Of a stretch of DNA of 64,000 bases, positions 32,966 through 43,865 are shown piece by piece. Both the position numbers and the translations under genes were made by a program. The notes beneath the pieces were generated by a model. That model searched no databases and was not told the origin of the DNA. It saw only the letters and a program-made list of their open reading frames with translations. How positions within the stretch are numbered: position 1 is the first letter of the stretch; each line of letters opens with the position of its first letter. Where the stretch lies: contig CAJZBQ010000014.1 of NCBI GenBank assembly GCA_914767885.1, forward strand, positions 124,001 to 188,000, in the 5' to 3' direction. Origin of the DNA: Blepharisma stoltei. Its lineage: Eukaryota; Ciliophora; Heterotrichea; Heterotrichida; Blepharismidae.

Positions 32966-34254
32966 TTAGTTACTTAGCTCCAATTCCATTGCATTTTGTA
33001 GCAGCTCCTTCGGCACTTTCTGGAATCTTGCTGCCTCAGGGTTAAAGTCAGGTGTTTCCACAAACTGAAGGAATAAATTCGCCAGCCTCTTTCTGAGCCC
33101 TTCCAAACTTCCTTCGCTCCTCCCTCTATTAAGCATATCTGCTTCTCTATCAATTAAATCTACAATTTCTCTTGTTAAATTACAGTCAAACTCTTTTACA
33201 GTCCATTTTGTGTGTAAAAGTACGTCCAGTCTTTCATCAATTGACAAATGTTTCATTTTAAGCCCATTATAAAGCTCCATAAGTTCTTTAGCTCTGGTCG
33301 TCCAAGGGGTATGGGCGTCAGTGAATCTTCCGTCACTTAATCTCCATTTCTTAGGGTCTGACATTGCTTTTAAGAATTTCGCGATTTTTTCTTCTTTATT
33401 TTGGTAGCCTGCTGTATATGGAATTGAATTGAATTATATTTTTTTTATTTTTAAAAAAAAAAAAAAAATATTTTACTATAAAAAAGCATAATTTTAAGTC
33501 TGTCTATTGTTTGTAGCAGCTTGGTTTCCTTATGCAGCAGCTGCTCTAGCGCTTTCTTTTTTTCTTCTTCTAACAACAAATTGCTAGTTTTAATCCTTTC
33601 TGTCTCTTTAAGCCTCCACATTTCCAGCTCCTTATACAATATTTCAAAATCATCAGTTGACTTAGGATGCATTCTCCTCTCAATTTCGGTCTTATGTTTC
33701 GCTTCTTCTTCCCTCCTCAATTCTTCTTGTTTTTCTATAATTTTCCTATCATTAGAATCCCTAATCCTCTTCAGTTCTCTTCTCCTTTTATATGCAAACC
33801 ATCTTCTAGTGCAGCATTGTATATAAAGTGCAGCTTTTTCTCTGACTTCTTCCCACATTTCACTTGTAAAATACTCGCCTGGCTCAACTTCGACGTCTCT
33901 TCTTGGGTCTATAGAGACAAGTCCTGGTTTTTCCATTTGAGTCCCGAATTCTTTTTTCATGATGGTTGAGCGAGTTCGGTATTGGAAAACTTGGACTTCT
34001 CGATGGAATTTTTCTTTGTATTCGCGCCGTGGCTGGTCAGTGTTGGTGGCGGAATGGTAATAATTTAGACGGGTCGTGCTGTTGCGATAACCGCCTAGGT
34101 AAGGTTTTTGGCCTGATGCTTTAATAACTTCGACAGTGACTACTTTGATGGCTCCTTCGGAGGTTGTAACTTCGACTTCTAGCACGTCTGGCATGGGGCG
34201 TTGCTCAATTTGGATTGATTCGAAGTACTCGTGCTCGTTTGAAGGCTCTTCCAT
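32966..34254 (-). CDS. IQUB: IQUB-like ciliary protein, one IES
   Basis: 404 aa after removing a 74-bp IES. It matches the C-terminal two thirds of animal IQUB, an axonemal radial-spoke-associated protein. An IQ-like segment is at ALYIQCCTRRWFAYKRRRE. The block STDDFEILYKELEMWRLKETERI follows, and the end is DERLDVLLHTKWTVKEFDC...LTREIVDLIDREADML...EGLRKRLANLFLQF. The ubiquitin-like N-terminus is shorter or absent compared with human (about 790 aa). The start at 34254 is the first ATG of the open frame. Confidence 0.85.
33415..33488. other. IES, 74 bp, in IQUB
   Basis: TA at 33415 and 33489. It has long A/T runs. Removal joins LLQTIDRLKI to TAGYQNKEEKIAKF, as in IQUB. Confidence 0.75.
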
Positions 34255-34392
34255 GATTATTAGAGATCTTATATTGGAATTTTGATTTGAATTAGAAAAA
34301 GGAAGCGAGTTAATCTATGATACCATTTATCATTAATAAATAATAAAGATTGATTGTTACAGGAAATAGCTCTACGGTTTTGGTTAATTATG

Positions 34393-35333
34393 TAACGATG
34401 ACTTCCCCTCAATCTTCACATCTATTGCAACAAAAATGCAATTTTTTAATATAAATTTTATATAAAAAAATAATAATTTTCATGTCTCTTGCAACAAATT
34501 ATATACATTAAAATGGCGACACGTGTCAACCTGCCTTCTTGGCGCAGTAGTCCAGACCTTATGGCTACAGCGAACTGTGACGGACTCCGAGCCGAGAATC
34601 AGACGCAGACTCAAGAAGTGTGTATCCGGGTGCTTTCCTGTGGTTGGAAATAGATGCACTCAACAACGTCCTTTGGATCCAAGGACCCATGGGCATTCCT
34701 CTACCGAGAAACTGGGGATTTCAGCCGAAGTCACAGGGGAACAGTCTTTTTCCTGTAGCTGTCGAAGGAAGGCACTTTGAAACCCGATAGACTCCAAATC
34801 CTTGGAATCAAGCTACTCCTATCGCCCGTAGCAGGGCCGCAGAAATCCATAAGCCACCTACTCAAGACTGAAGCCGCAAAGCAAGGAGGAGACAGAAGGT
34901 ACCGGAAGGGCACTCGTAAGATGGATCGACCCTCTGGGCTTGAGTCGAAAAGCGGTAGAAGCTTCCATACGGGAGGTCTTTGGTGACTGCGTCACCAATA
35001 TGGCTAGCGCCTGCGTCACCAATATGGCTAGCGCCTGTCTGTAATAATCCTAATCCTCTTGCAACAAATTTTCGATGCGCATCTTAAATTTTCCCGTAGT
35101 TTTTAGCTAGATAAGTTTAATAAAATGGCGAGCGATCACAATAGCCGTCTAAATCTCGATGAGAAAGTCATTGGCACGCCTACAGCAGCGCTGTTTTATG
35201 TTTTTTTGAGAAACTCACCTAGAGAAAAATGCATTAATTTTTTTTATAAAAATTTTGTGTGTTGCAGGCATGAAAATTTTTCGAAAAATTTTTGTTGCAG
35301 TAGACATAAAGATTGAGGGGGGGGTCATCGTTA
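34393..35333. mobile_element. MITE, fourth family, carrying a nested retroposon
   Basis: Left end TAACGATGACTTCCCCTCAA and right end GGGTCATCGTTA are inverted repeats that continue as (A)TTGCAACAAAAAT / ATTTTTGTTGCA. They are bounded by TA. Without the nested 555-bp element (34501-35055) and one duplication it would be about 371 bp. Its interior near 35117 begins AAAATGGCGAGCGATCACA and could encode a short peptide, perhaps a remnant of a parent transposon. Confidence 0.75.
34501..35055 (+). mobile_element. GC-rich retroposon-like element (R3), 555 bp, nested in MITE
   Basis: 15-bp target-site duplication CTCTTGCAACAAATT at 34486 and 35056. It begins ATTAAAATGGCGACACG and ends near TAATAATCCTAATC. 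It carries a short tandem repeat (CTGCGTCACCAATATGGCTAG twice at about 34987). It shares the CTACCGAGAAAC module with R2 and R5. Internal frames are not considered genes. Confidence 0.85.
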
Positions 35334-35721
35334 GTTATTTGATATTTGTCACTTGTATAACTGATTTATAAGGATTTAAGAGTTTGGAAAGAATTAATGA
35401 AATCTTTATAGGGCTAACAAAAGATATATTTTTACGGAAAATTTATCAAATAGCATATGCTTATACCAAACTAACAAAAATTATTAATCTTAGAAAATAT
35501 ATCAAACTGAAGATTTATAATTTCTGACCAAAAATAAATTTTATACAACCTGTTTTCTTCTCAAATTATTTTTAATTTTTTAAAAAATCATCCAAAACCT
35601 AAACTGCAAATCAAAACTTCCTTTAACCTTTAAATTTAAGTTGAACTAATTTAACTGTTTTTTATTATCTATTTTGCTGCAATTTTTTAGGCTTTCTTTT
35701 CCATTTACAATCAGAAATAAA
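35334..35721. other. Intergenic upstream of poly(A)-binding protein gene
   Basis: AT-rich, with no gene or repeat seen. Confidence 0.55.
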
Positions 35722-37873
35722 ATGGCTGAATCATTTGGGCAATTATATGTTGGTGATTTAAGCCATGACATTACAGAGACAGAGCTTTACTCCTTTTTCA
35801 ATTCCTTCGGAAAAATCGTTAAAATTGCCATAATCCGCAAAGAAGACGGTCTAGTCCCATCTTCAGCTTACGCTTTCATTACATTTGACAACATGACAAG
35901 TGCCCAATTGGCGCGATCTGAAGCAAACGGCAAAAAACTAAAGAACAGGAATATTTTTGTAATGCTTTATAGCAAAGATATACACAAAAATGAACAAGCC
36001 AACATTTTTGTTAAAAATCTCCCTTCACATCTTACAGTATCTGAATTCGAAAAACTTTTCCAGTCATTCGGAAATGTTATAAGCTCAAAAATCAGCTTTG
36101 ATATAAATGGAGAATCCCGGGGCTATGGATTTGTGCAGTTCGCGACGCCTGATCAAGCAGATAGAGCTGTGGAAGCTTCAGGAAGACTTGTGATAGGGGA
36201 CCATAAGCTTACAATAGATAAGTTTACACCAAAATCCCAAAGGACAAGAAACTCACTCCCCCCCCCCCCTCCGTGAGCGAACAAAAAAATTTTGTTCGCT
36301 CACGGAGGGGGGTTAATTTTTTTTTTTAAAAAAAATTTATATATAAATTTTATAAAAAATATTTTTTTCGAAATTTAAAAAAATCCTAATTTGCAAAAAT
36401 TGGGAAGCAAATATTAATTTAATTTGCAAAATTTATGTTTTAAAACGCAATTTGTTTAAAATTAAACAGAATTAGCTCTAGATTTCATTATACTAATTAT
36501 CACTTATATATCAAAATTTTTTTCCATAAAAATTTTTTCTATAAAAAAATTTTTGTTCACTCACGGAGGGTGGGTTTTTGGTCAAAAAATGGCGATTTTT
36601 CTAATGGTTTTGTTCGCTCACGGAGGGGGGGGGGGGAGTCAGTAAATAATGTTTATGTAAGAGGATTTTCTGATAATTTCAGAGAAGAAGATTTACAGCA
36701 CTCATTTGAAATTTTTGGAAAAATCACATCAAAAATAATTATGAGGGACGCACAAGGGAATTCAAGATTATTTGGATTTGTTTGCTTTGAAGATCCAGAA
36801 ACCGCTGCAAACGCAGTTAGAGAAATGAATGGAAAAGAGAATGCTCAGTTCGGATTTACATGGTTTGTCAGCCAATTTATGAATAAAAATGAAAGGCTTT
36901 ATTTGAATAAGAAAAAATACGCAGAGCTACAAGAACAATGGAAAAAAAGAAATTTATGCTTTGTAAGTTAAATAGGCAAAAAAATATTTTTTCTATAAAA
37001 ATAATATTTATTTTTTTATATATTATAAACCTATCTCTCTAGCATACTATAATTGTCAGTGGTCTCCCAAGCCATTTAAATGAAGATCAGCTAAAAAAGC
37101 TATTCTCAGAATACGGTCCTGTAGAATCTCTAAAAATTGTGACTGCTGACAATTTCAGAATTGCTGACACCTTAGTCCTCGAAAAAAAATCAACTGGAAA
37201 AGCCTTTGTTTGTTTCCAACATGAAGCAGATGCTGATAATGCTTTGGCCAAGCTCCAACATATGAAAGTAAACGACTCAGAAATTAAAGTGAAAAGGTGG
37301 ATGCCAAAAAATGAGATATTAAAGATAATAAATAGAAACAAATTCTTTGTGCCGCCTCCTATGATGATGCCACCACCACCTCCTTATATGAAGCCACAAG
37401 GACAAATGATGGGAAGAGGAAGAGGATACCCAGGGCAGTTCGGGCAAAATAGATTCCCACAGAATAATCAAATGTATCCGCCTAGACAACAGTTTCAAGG
37501 ACAGAGACCAAATTATCAGCCAAGACAGACTAATCAAATGTCAGGGCAAGAACAAAAGCCCAGATATCAGCCAAGAGATCAAGCTTTAAGACAGCCTGTG
37601 CAAGTTAAACAAGAAGCTCCAATAATTCAGCCTGTTTTGTTTAATTATGAACTTTATAAGGCAGCTGATCCAGTTCATAAAAAACAGATGATAGGAGAAG
37701 CTATATATACTGAGCTAAACCCTATATTTGGGCAATTTACAGGAAAAATCACTGGAATGCTGATAGAAATTGGAGAGCCAGAAATATTACAAATTCTTGG
37801 TGACAAGTCAAAACTTAAGGCAAAAGCAAATGAAGCTTTAGAAGTTTTAAAGCAACATCTCGGTATTAATTAA
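35722..37873 (+). CDS. PABPC: Poly(A)-binding protein, one MITE and one IES inside
   Basis: 556 aa after removal of the 386-bp MITE step and a 95-bp IES. Four RRMs in order: LYVGDLSHDIT... (about residues 7-85), ANIFVKNLPSHLTVSEFEKLF (95-170), NNVYVRGFSDNFREEDLQ (185-265) and LIVSGLPSHLNEDQLKKLF (290-370). A Pro/Gln/Arg-rich linker follows (PPPMMMPPPPPYMKPQ), then a C-terminal MLLE domain (KKQMIGEAIYTELNPIF...KITGMLIEIGEPEILQIL). It binds mRNA poly(A) tails in translation. The MITE lies exactly in the RRM2-RRM3 linker. Confidence 0.9.
36256..36638 (+). mobile_element. MITE, family 1, 383 bp, in PABP gene
   Basis: Flanked by TCA at 36253 and 36639. Begins CTCCC(C)n followed by a perfect hairpin (CCGTGAGCGAACAAAA / TTTTGTTCGCTCACGG), then GGGGTTAATTTTTT. 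Ends GGTTTTGTTCGCTCACGGAGGGGG. Core GTTTAAAATTAAACAGAATT near 36450. Cutting TCA-to-TCA gives RTRNS-VNNVYVRG in frame. Confidence 0.92.
36955..37049. other. IES, 95 bp, in PABP
   Basis: TA at 36955 and 37050. Removal joins EQWKKRNL to IVSGLPSHLNED at the start of RRM4. Confidence 0.8.
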
Positions 37874-38085
37874 TTGACTTTGAGGGAAAAATAATTTATT
37901 TTTCATAATATTTAGTTTATTTTCTTAATAAATTTATAGCGCAGTCTTTAGTATCAAATTATTGATGTCCATATGTACAAATATAATAAATAAAAATTTG
38001 TCATAAAACGGTAACAAGGCACTATGCAAATGAGTTTTAGACTTCGAGATTTAAATTTTTGATCAGAGTTCTGTTGTTATACAAA

Positions 38086-38341
38086 TTAGAAGGATCGAGC
38101 TTGCCTGAGGTCATTATAATACTGCTCAGCTACTTCAGGACTTGCCGCATGATTCAAAAAAGGTTCTCTTCTCGTTTTTTGCCAGTTATACTGGACGTCC
38201 TGTGTTTCTATATTACGCAGCTTGGGACTTGCTCACTTCTTGCTTCATCTAAACATAAGCTAATTCTCCTACAGTCGCTTTGTCTTGAACCTCGACACGA
38301 TACTTATTGCCAGGCAAACACTCACCACGGAGGGAATTTTT
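38086..38341 (-). CDS. Probable small gene, C-terminal exons, 16-nt intron
   Basis: Minus-strand frame made open by removing a 16-nt GT...AG intron (38239-38254). The result reads GECLPGNKYRVEVQDKATVG and ELAYKWASPKLRNIETQDVQ, then NWQKTRREPFLNHAASPEVAEQYYNDLRQARSF with TAA at 38086. One Trp is TGA (YKWASP). The amino acid pattern looks like a real, folded protein. The 5' part is blocked by TAG at 38342, so an IES or another exon is missing from my model. Family not recognised. Confidence 0.5.
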
Positions 38342-38595
38342 CTAAATTGTAGCCAAGACTTAGACTTAACTATAGAGCTGGTAGTTTATTTACTTCCCCC
38401 ATTTAAATTAAAAACAAAAAATAGGTATAAATTTCCATTTTTGAGTACTTTAATCCCCTTTAAATGAGTAAAATTATTTTTTAATAAAACATTTTTACAG
38501 GAAAAGCACTAAATTTTATAAGATTACTTCTACCCTAAAACGAAATCAATTATATTATGTTTAATTCAAAATTTAAAAAAAAATTATCAAAATAT

Positions 38596-39108
38596 TTAAA
38601 ATTTGATTATTTTTTCTTGCTTGAACAATAAGATAATATGAGCTGGGAGTTGGCTAATACCCAAGCTGACAGCAGTAATCGTACAACTTGATGCGTCTGC
38701 AACACAAGAGCTCAGAGTCCAAGCTGATGTATCTACTATTGATCCACTTCCTAGTGTAACTGCAATGCTGTTTTATGTCAAAGTTGATACAGCAGGATTG
38801 GAAAAATCAATTTCAATGTTAGGAGCAGAAAAGCTAAGCTGATATCCGGTAGAGTTAACTCTACAAGTAGACACATCTTGAGCAATTGAACTAAACACTT
38901 GAAGCAACTAGAATTCGTCGTGCACAAATTGCATGAGTCAGTATAGCTTGATAAAATTATACAAGCACGATACTAGATCAGCGCTATTGTACAGAAATTT
39001 AGCCTGAATTGCATTAAGAGCAAGTTGTACTTGCTGAACATTAAGTGTAAAGAGAAGAGCAGCCTAACTTCCCAAGCTATTTTTATATATAATTTTTTTT
39101 ACCCTCAT
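38596..39108 (-). pseudogene. Decayed secreted-protein gene
   Basis: Minus-strand coding-like sequence in one main frame. After a possible ATG at 39108 comes AALLFTLNVQQVQLALNAIQ, then KFLYNSADLVSCLYNFIKLYW, CRVNSTGYQLSFSAPNIEIDF, and SSCVADASSCTITAVSLGIS. It is interrupted by TAG near the start, TAG near 38907 and TAA near 38778. No 15-16-nt intron removes them. The Cys/Ser/Thr pattern suggests an extracellular protein. Either a pseudogene or a gene with unrecognised IESs. Confidence 0.45.
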
Positions 39109-39667
39109 TATATAAGGATGGCTGGGGACTTTAGAGAAGCGAAGTGGAATCTTAATAAGAAGCTGTAGAGCAGATAAAAGGAGCAGAAGTAAAAGCTTTG
39201 AGAAAAATTTATAAGAATCATAAGAAAATGCAAGAATCTAAAATAAAAATTCTTACTTCCTCCTCCGGGTTAGTCTTGACTAATATTTGAATTGAGAAAT
39301 TTAATTTAATTTATAAAATTGAAGCTTTAGATATAATTCAATATAATTTGCTTGAGTTTTCATTATTATAACTATTAAATGTTTAGAAAATATAATTTTA
39401 TTTATATTACGAAAAATTTTTGCTTGCTACAAAGGGTATTATTTCTGTTCAATTTTATATATTTTTCTGATATCTGCACTATTAAATTTAGAGATATTTT
39501 TTTTAAAAAGCAAAAAATACGATTTTTAAATGAGTGCTATTTCGAGCTCGATTTATTCAAAAGATCACTATAAAATGCCAGCTAAAGTTTTCTCAAGTTC
39601 ATCATAATCTTCTCAAGCCATCATCCGAATAAAACTATGCTAAAGCATTATTTAATTATAAAAATTG
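39109..39667. other. Intergenic, possible coding remnants
   Basis: A short plus-strand stretch near 39165-39245 reads like EAVEQIKGAEVKALRKIYKN between stops and may be a gene relic. The rest is AT-rich with nothing recognised. Confidence 0.4.
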
Positions 39668-42600
39668 ATGTTTTTATTATTTTGTTTATCAGTTTTTTTA
39701 TGTGACTCTTTTGAAGTCTCAAGAATTCCTCCCACAAGCACACCACCTCCCAAAAGGCAATTTTCAGCTATGGATTATGATAAATCAAGTAATTCTCTAC
39801 TTATTTTTGGAGGAAATCAAGGAGCATCATCAACCTTTAACGACGTTTGAAAATTTTCACTCAATGATTCATTATGAACAAATTTAGTATCTACAACAAA
39901 CACTATACCAAGTAACAATTAGCCAGGCTCCCGGTATACGTCTGCTGGGTTTATCAATCCAAATACAAGTATTTTTTATATTTTTGGAGGGATGTCAAAA
40001 AATGGTCCTTTAAATGAACTCTGAGCATTTGACTTAGAAAATTTGCAATGAAACCAAATAAACCAATACGGAGATGTCCCTCCTTGTAGATATAGATTTG
40101 CCTATAAAAAGTTTATAGACCAAAGTGGGAGCTTAAAATTTGCTGTTTTTGGAGGGAGTCTTGGCAATGGGCTGGATAATAATTTATTTATGTAATGGAG
40201 ATTTAGATTGAATGTAGCAAATTTTACGTGGCAAAAACAAAAAAATAATGGGGCAGACATAAAGAAGTATAGAGGAGCGACAATGGAGTATTATAATGGA
40301 TGCTTATATGTAGCTGGAGGAGATGTAAATAATGTTCTTTATAGTGAAACCAGCTATCCAAACTTATTTTGGAAATATGATTTATCGTTACAAAAATGAT
40401 ATAACCTTACGAATACTATTTCTTGATACCAAAATCGATATTTATCCGGAAGTGCCATATATAATGATTTTTATTATTTATTTTATGGGTGATCTGATCA
40501 AATAGATGGAGATGTAAATACAGTTGATAGGGTTGATTTATCAGATCCTAGCTATAAATGGACAAAAGCTAGCATAAATGAACTTAAAAATTATTATTTA
40601 ATACCGCGAGATTCATTTGGCTTCACCTCTAATGATAACAAATTTTATATATTTGGAGGTTATAACGATTATATTTCAATAGGAAACAGTTTAATTGAGC
40701 TTGATTTATCTATCTCCCCAATCACTTATCAAACTTTAAGTATAGAAAGGCTTGACCCTATCCCAAGAATGCACCATTCCCTCGTTTTAATTAGCACAAA
40801 CCTCTACCTCTTCGGAGGCGTCAATAAAAATACCTATTTAAATGACCTATGATTATACGACTCAATTTCAGACAGCTGATCCATTGTGACCGCAAAAGGA
40901 GCAGCACCCTCCGCAAGAGCCAGCCACGCAGCTGCCTCACAAGGAAAAGTATTCCTTATATGAGGAGGCGAAACAATTGATGGCTATGTTAACGATATGT
41001 ACAAGTTTGAGCCCTCCTCAAAAGTCTGGACTGAAATTATTCCAGATTCATCCTCATTTCCTAGCAAAAGAAAAGGGGCTTGCATGGTTGTCGATATTCC
41101 TTATGTTTATATTTTCGGAGGACTTACTGACACAGGAGCATCTAATGAATTGTGATCGTTTGATATAGGAAAAAATGAATGGGAATTAATTGATTATAAT
41201 GGAAAAGTCCCTTCTGCAGCTTATCCTACATGTGAGGTAATAACACAAAATAATACAAAATTTATTTATGCTATGTATGGATATACAGATGGGTCTGCAC
41301 CTTTAGGGTCTATATATGCATTTTCTGTTGAGAGTAAAACTTGGATTAAAATATATGATCCTGCTCCTGATATTCCTTATTCAAATCGAGCTGGGGCTGC
41401 TATAAAGTATTTGAATAATAAGGTGCTGGTTATTGGGGGAGAAGAATGATCAACTGATCCTCGTAAAGATGTGTACTTTTTTGATCTTTCTAACTTGTCT
41501 TAAATATTAATTATTAAAGAAGGGTCTAATATTCTTCAGATCCAATTAATTAAATTTTATGTATGAATTATTTTTTTATTTTTAGTAGAAAAAATAACTT
41601 ATCAGCATAAAAATTAGTTATATAAAAGCAGTTGGAAAGTATGAGCAGAAGGTAGAGTAAGCAGAAAACTTTACAAATTGGGGCACTTCCAGAGTTTTAT
41701 TACAACGGAGCCTCTGTTTATTTTAAAAATCATGTATATATGCATGCAGGAGGATCTGTAATAGGATCCACAATGAGAAATGCGATAGCCAAAAATAGTT
41801 TTTTTTTCCTTGACATAAGTTGTTCATATGGGAAAATCTGTGGATCTGTCTGCAGTATTGGGACTTATGCAAGCAATAATGATTGTCTTTTATGTCCAGA
41901 AGGAACTTATAACGACGCTATTGGGCAGTCTTCATGCATAAAATGCCCAGAAGGAACTTATAATCCAACCAAAGCAGCCAGTGATGTAAGGCAATGCTTA
42001 CCATGTGCGAATGGATGATTTAGTGATATTGAAGGCGCTGTATATTGTAAGGAATGCCCTTCTGGATCGTATTGTCTTACAGGAAGTTCTTATCCAAGCA
42101 GCAGTAAATTAGAACTAATATCAGAATCTCAACAGCCAGACTTATATAAAGCTGATATTGATAAACTAAACCTTGGTGTAGAAATTGGTCTTTCTATTTT
42201 AATTATATCTGTGTGCTTTTCTCTTATCTTTTTAATTTTCTTACGAAAACACAGAAACCACATGACAGCTTGAGATTTATATGATGATATGCACAATCGA
42301 AAAATCGGCCAAAATATCATTCTGCATAAAAACGGCTTTGGAGGAATTTTCAGCTTGATTTTTATTTTTATATCGCTTTTTATAATATATGACTCAATTT
42401 TGGAATATTCTCTCAATAATATTATAGAAACAAAAGCTTTGGTTCCTATAGTATCTGTTCAATACGAAATATCAGAATTCACCGCTAATATAGAAATTAC
42501 AGCAAAATTCCATCAATACGGTGGAAGCTGCTCAGAAATCGCCAATAAATGCAGTTCATCAATTTCCATTATTACTTCAGATCTTACTTATTATTCCATC

Positions 42601-43865
42601 AAATTTAAATGTTCTAAATCTGAAGACAATTCCTGCATTATCACTACAAATTGCTATAATTGTGTTATTAATACAGGAGCTTATATTTACTACAATCTCC
42701 ACGAAATCCAAAGTTTTGCTTCAGCAATCAGCTTAAATGTGACCTCAGAAAGCTCAATTCCTAACGAAATGAGCTCTGTGTACCAAAATCTTCTCCCCAG
42801 CAATGGTACCATTTTTCGGGGGTACCACGAAAGCAATTTTTCTTTAAATATGATTCCATCAGTATTTCAGTCCTACACCTTAGAATGGCCTAGAAAAATA
42901 ACAGGCTATCATATTTCTATAAATTATGATAATGATTATGATTACGCCTTGTTTAAAGACGGCCGAGGATTCACACCTCTACAAGTTCATCACCCTAATA
43001 CGTAGGGTCCAGACTGACACCGTCTGCCCTGCTTCAGGCCCGTCTACCTGACTTGCTCCCGGGGCGTCCGTTCGCTTTCGGCTGGAGCCTAGGCGTAACT
43101 CCCAGTTTCACGCTAAGCACCTGCTGTCTTCAGGGTCCCTAATTCGAGTAGGGATCATAACTAATCTCGGGGATGATAGCCAACTGTGCCCTTTCCAATT
43201 TCCATGTCAGGAGGAAAAACCCCATGTCCCAGGTATCATACCCTGTGGTACGGAGAAAACCTCTGCCGGTATACACTAAGGATGCCGAGCCTGTATCTCG
43301 ACTTGGTTCCTCCACCTGGGCGTTCCCTGCAGGTGTTGAGGAAATTGCGTCAAGAGGTGGGTGGTCGCCTCCGCCATATTAATGTATATATGTTTCTATA
43401 GATAATCCTCCATTGCCAGGCTCTCAATGTTCAATTGTTGAGTAATTTATAAATAGTTTACCATTCACAGCTGGACTTAAGCTCAAGGTGATTTTAGATA
43501 AAAGTGAGTCTAGTTTGTATACAACAAGGGATATAAGTAAAACTTTTATGATACTGGTTAGCAGTTTACTTGGATCGGTATTTGGAGTTATGGAAGTTGT
43601 AGGAGGAGTTATGAAATTTTTTGAAGAAATTGAGAGTGAGATGCTGGAAAAAATAAAAAATAGAAATAATTGGAAGGATGTGAAGGATAATAGGAAACAT
43701 TTAGGGATTGAATTAAATAAGCAGGAATGTGTTGAGGAAGAAAATGAAGAAGGGGGAGAGATGGAGAAGCTGAAGGGATTGGGGCCAGTTAATACAAGGC
43801 ATAATTCTTTAGTAGAAACGCCGAGGTTTATAGAGAAATTGTATGAGCTTAATAAAGATTTCTAA
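39668..43865 (+). CDS. Kelch-repeat membrane protein with GCC2/GCC3 repeats, IES plus retroposon
   Basis: 1199 aa after removal of three 15-nt introns (39912-39926, 40192-40206, 43442-43456), a 167-bp IES and a 386-bp retroposon segment. Signal peptide MFLLFCLSVFLCDSFEV. About ten kelch repeats follow (motifs IFGGNQG, YIFGGMSKNG, LFGGVNKNTYLNDLWLYD, FIWGGETIDGYVNDMYKF). Then come Cys-rich GCC2/GCC3 repeats (CLLCPEGTYNDAIGQSSCIKC, CKECPSGSYC). Transmembrane segments are LGVEIGLSILIISVCFSLIF, GGIFSLIFIFISLFIIYDSI and ILVSSLLGSVFGVMEVVGG, with a charged cytosolic tail. More than ten Trp codons are TGA. Probably a cell-surface protein; ligand unknown. Confidence 0.8.
41491..41657. other. IES, 167 bp, in kelch gene
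   Basis: TAA repeats, with TA at 41491 and 41658. Removal joins VYFFDLS to KQKTLQIGALPEFYYNGA. Confidence 0.75.
42999..43384 (-). mobile_element. GC-rich retroposon-like element (R4), about 386 bp, in kelch gene
   Basis: GC-rich island. On the minus strand it begins TTAATATGGCGGAGGCG and ends at a CCCTAC...TTAGGG tail. TA at 42999 and 43385; no longer duplication is clear. Removal gives QVHHPN-IYVSIDNPPLPG, which keeps the whole 1199-aa frame. It shares CTGCAGGGAAYRCCCAGG with R2. Confidence 0.75.

Noticed and set aside
34523-35000. Several ATG-led open frames in the GC-rich stretch
   Set aside because: They lie wholly inside retroposon R3, overlap in several frames and have no family resemblance. 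High GC gives long random frames.
38059-38352. Plus-strand frame of 97 codons
   Set aside because: The opposite strand with TGA as Trp and a 16-nt intron reads more like a protein. The plus frame has no recognisable feature.
43173-43401. Two overlapping frames between kelch-gene exons
   Set aside because: Inside retroposon R4. Removing it restores the kelch frame.
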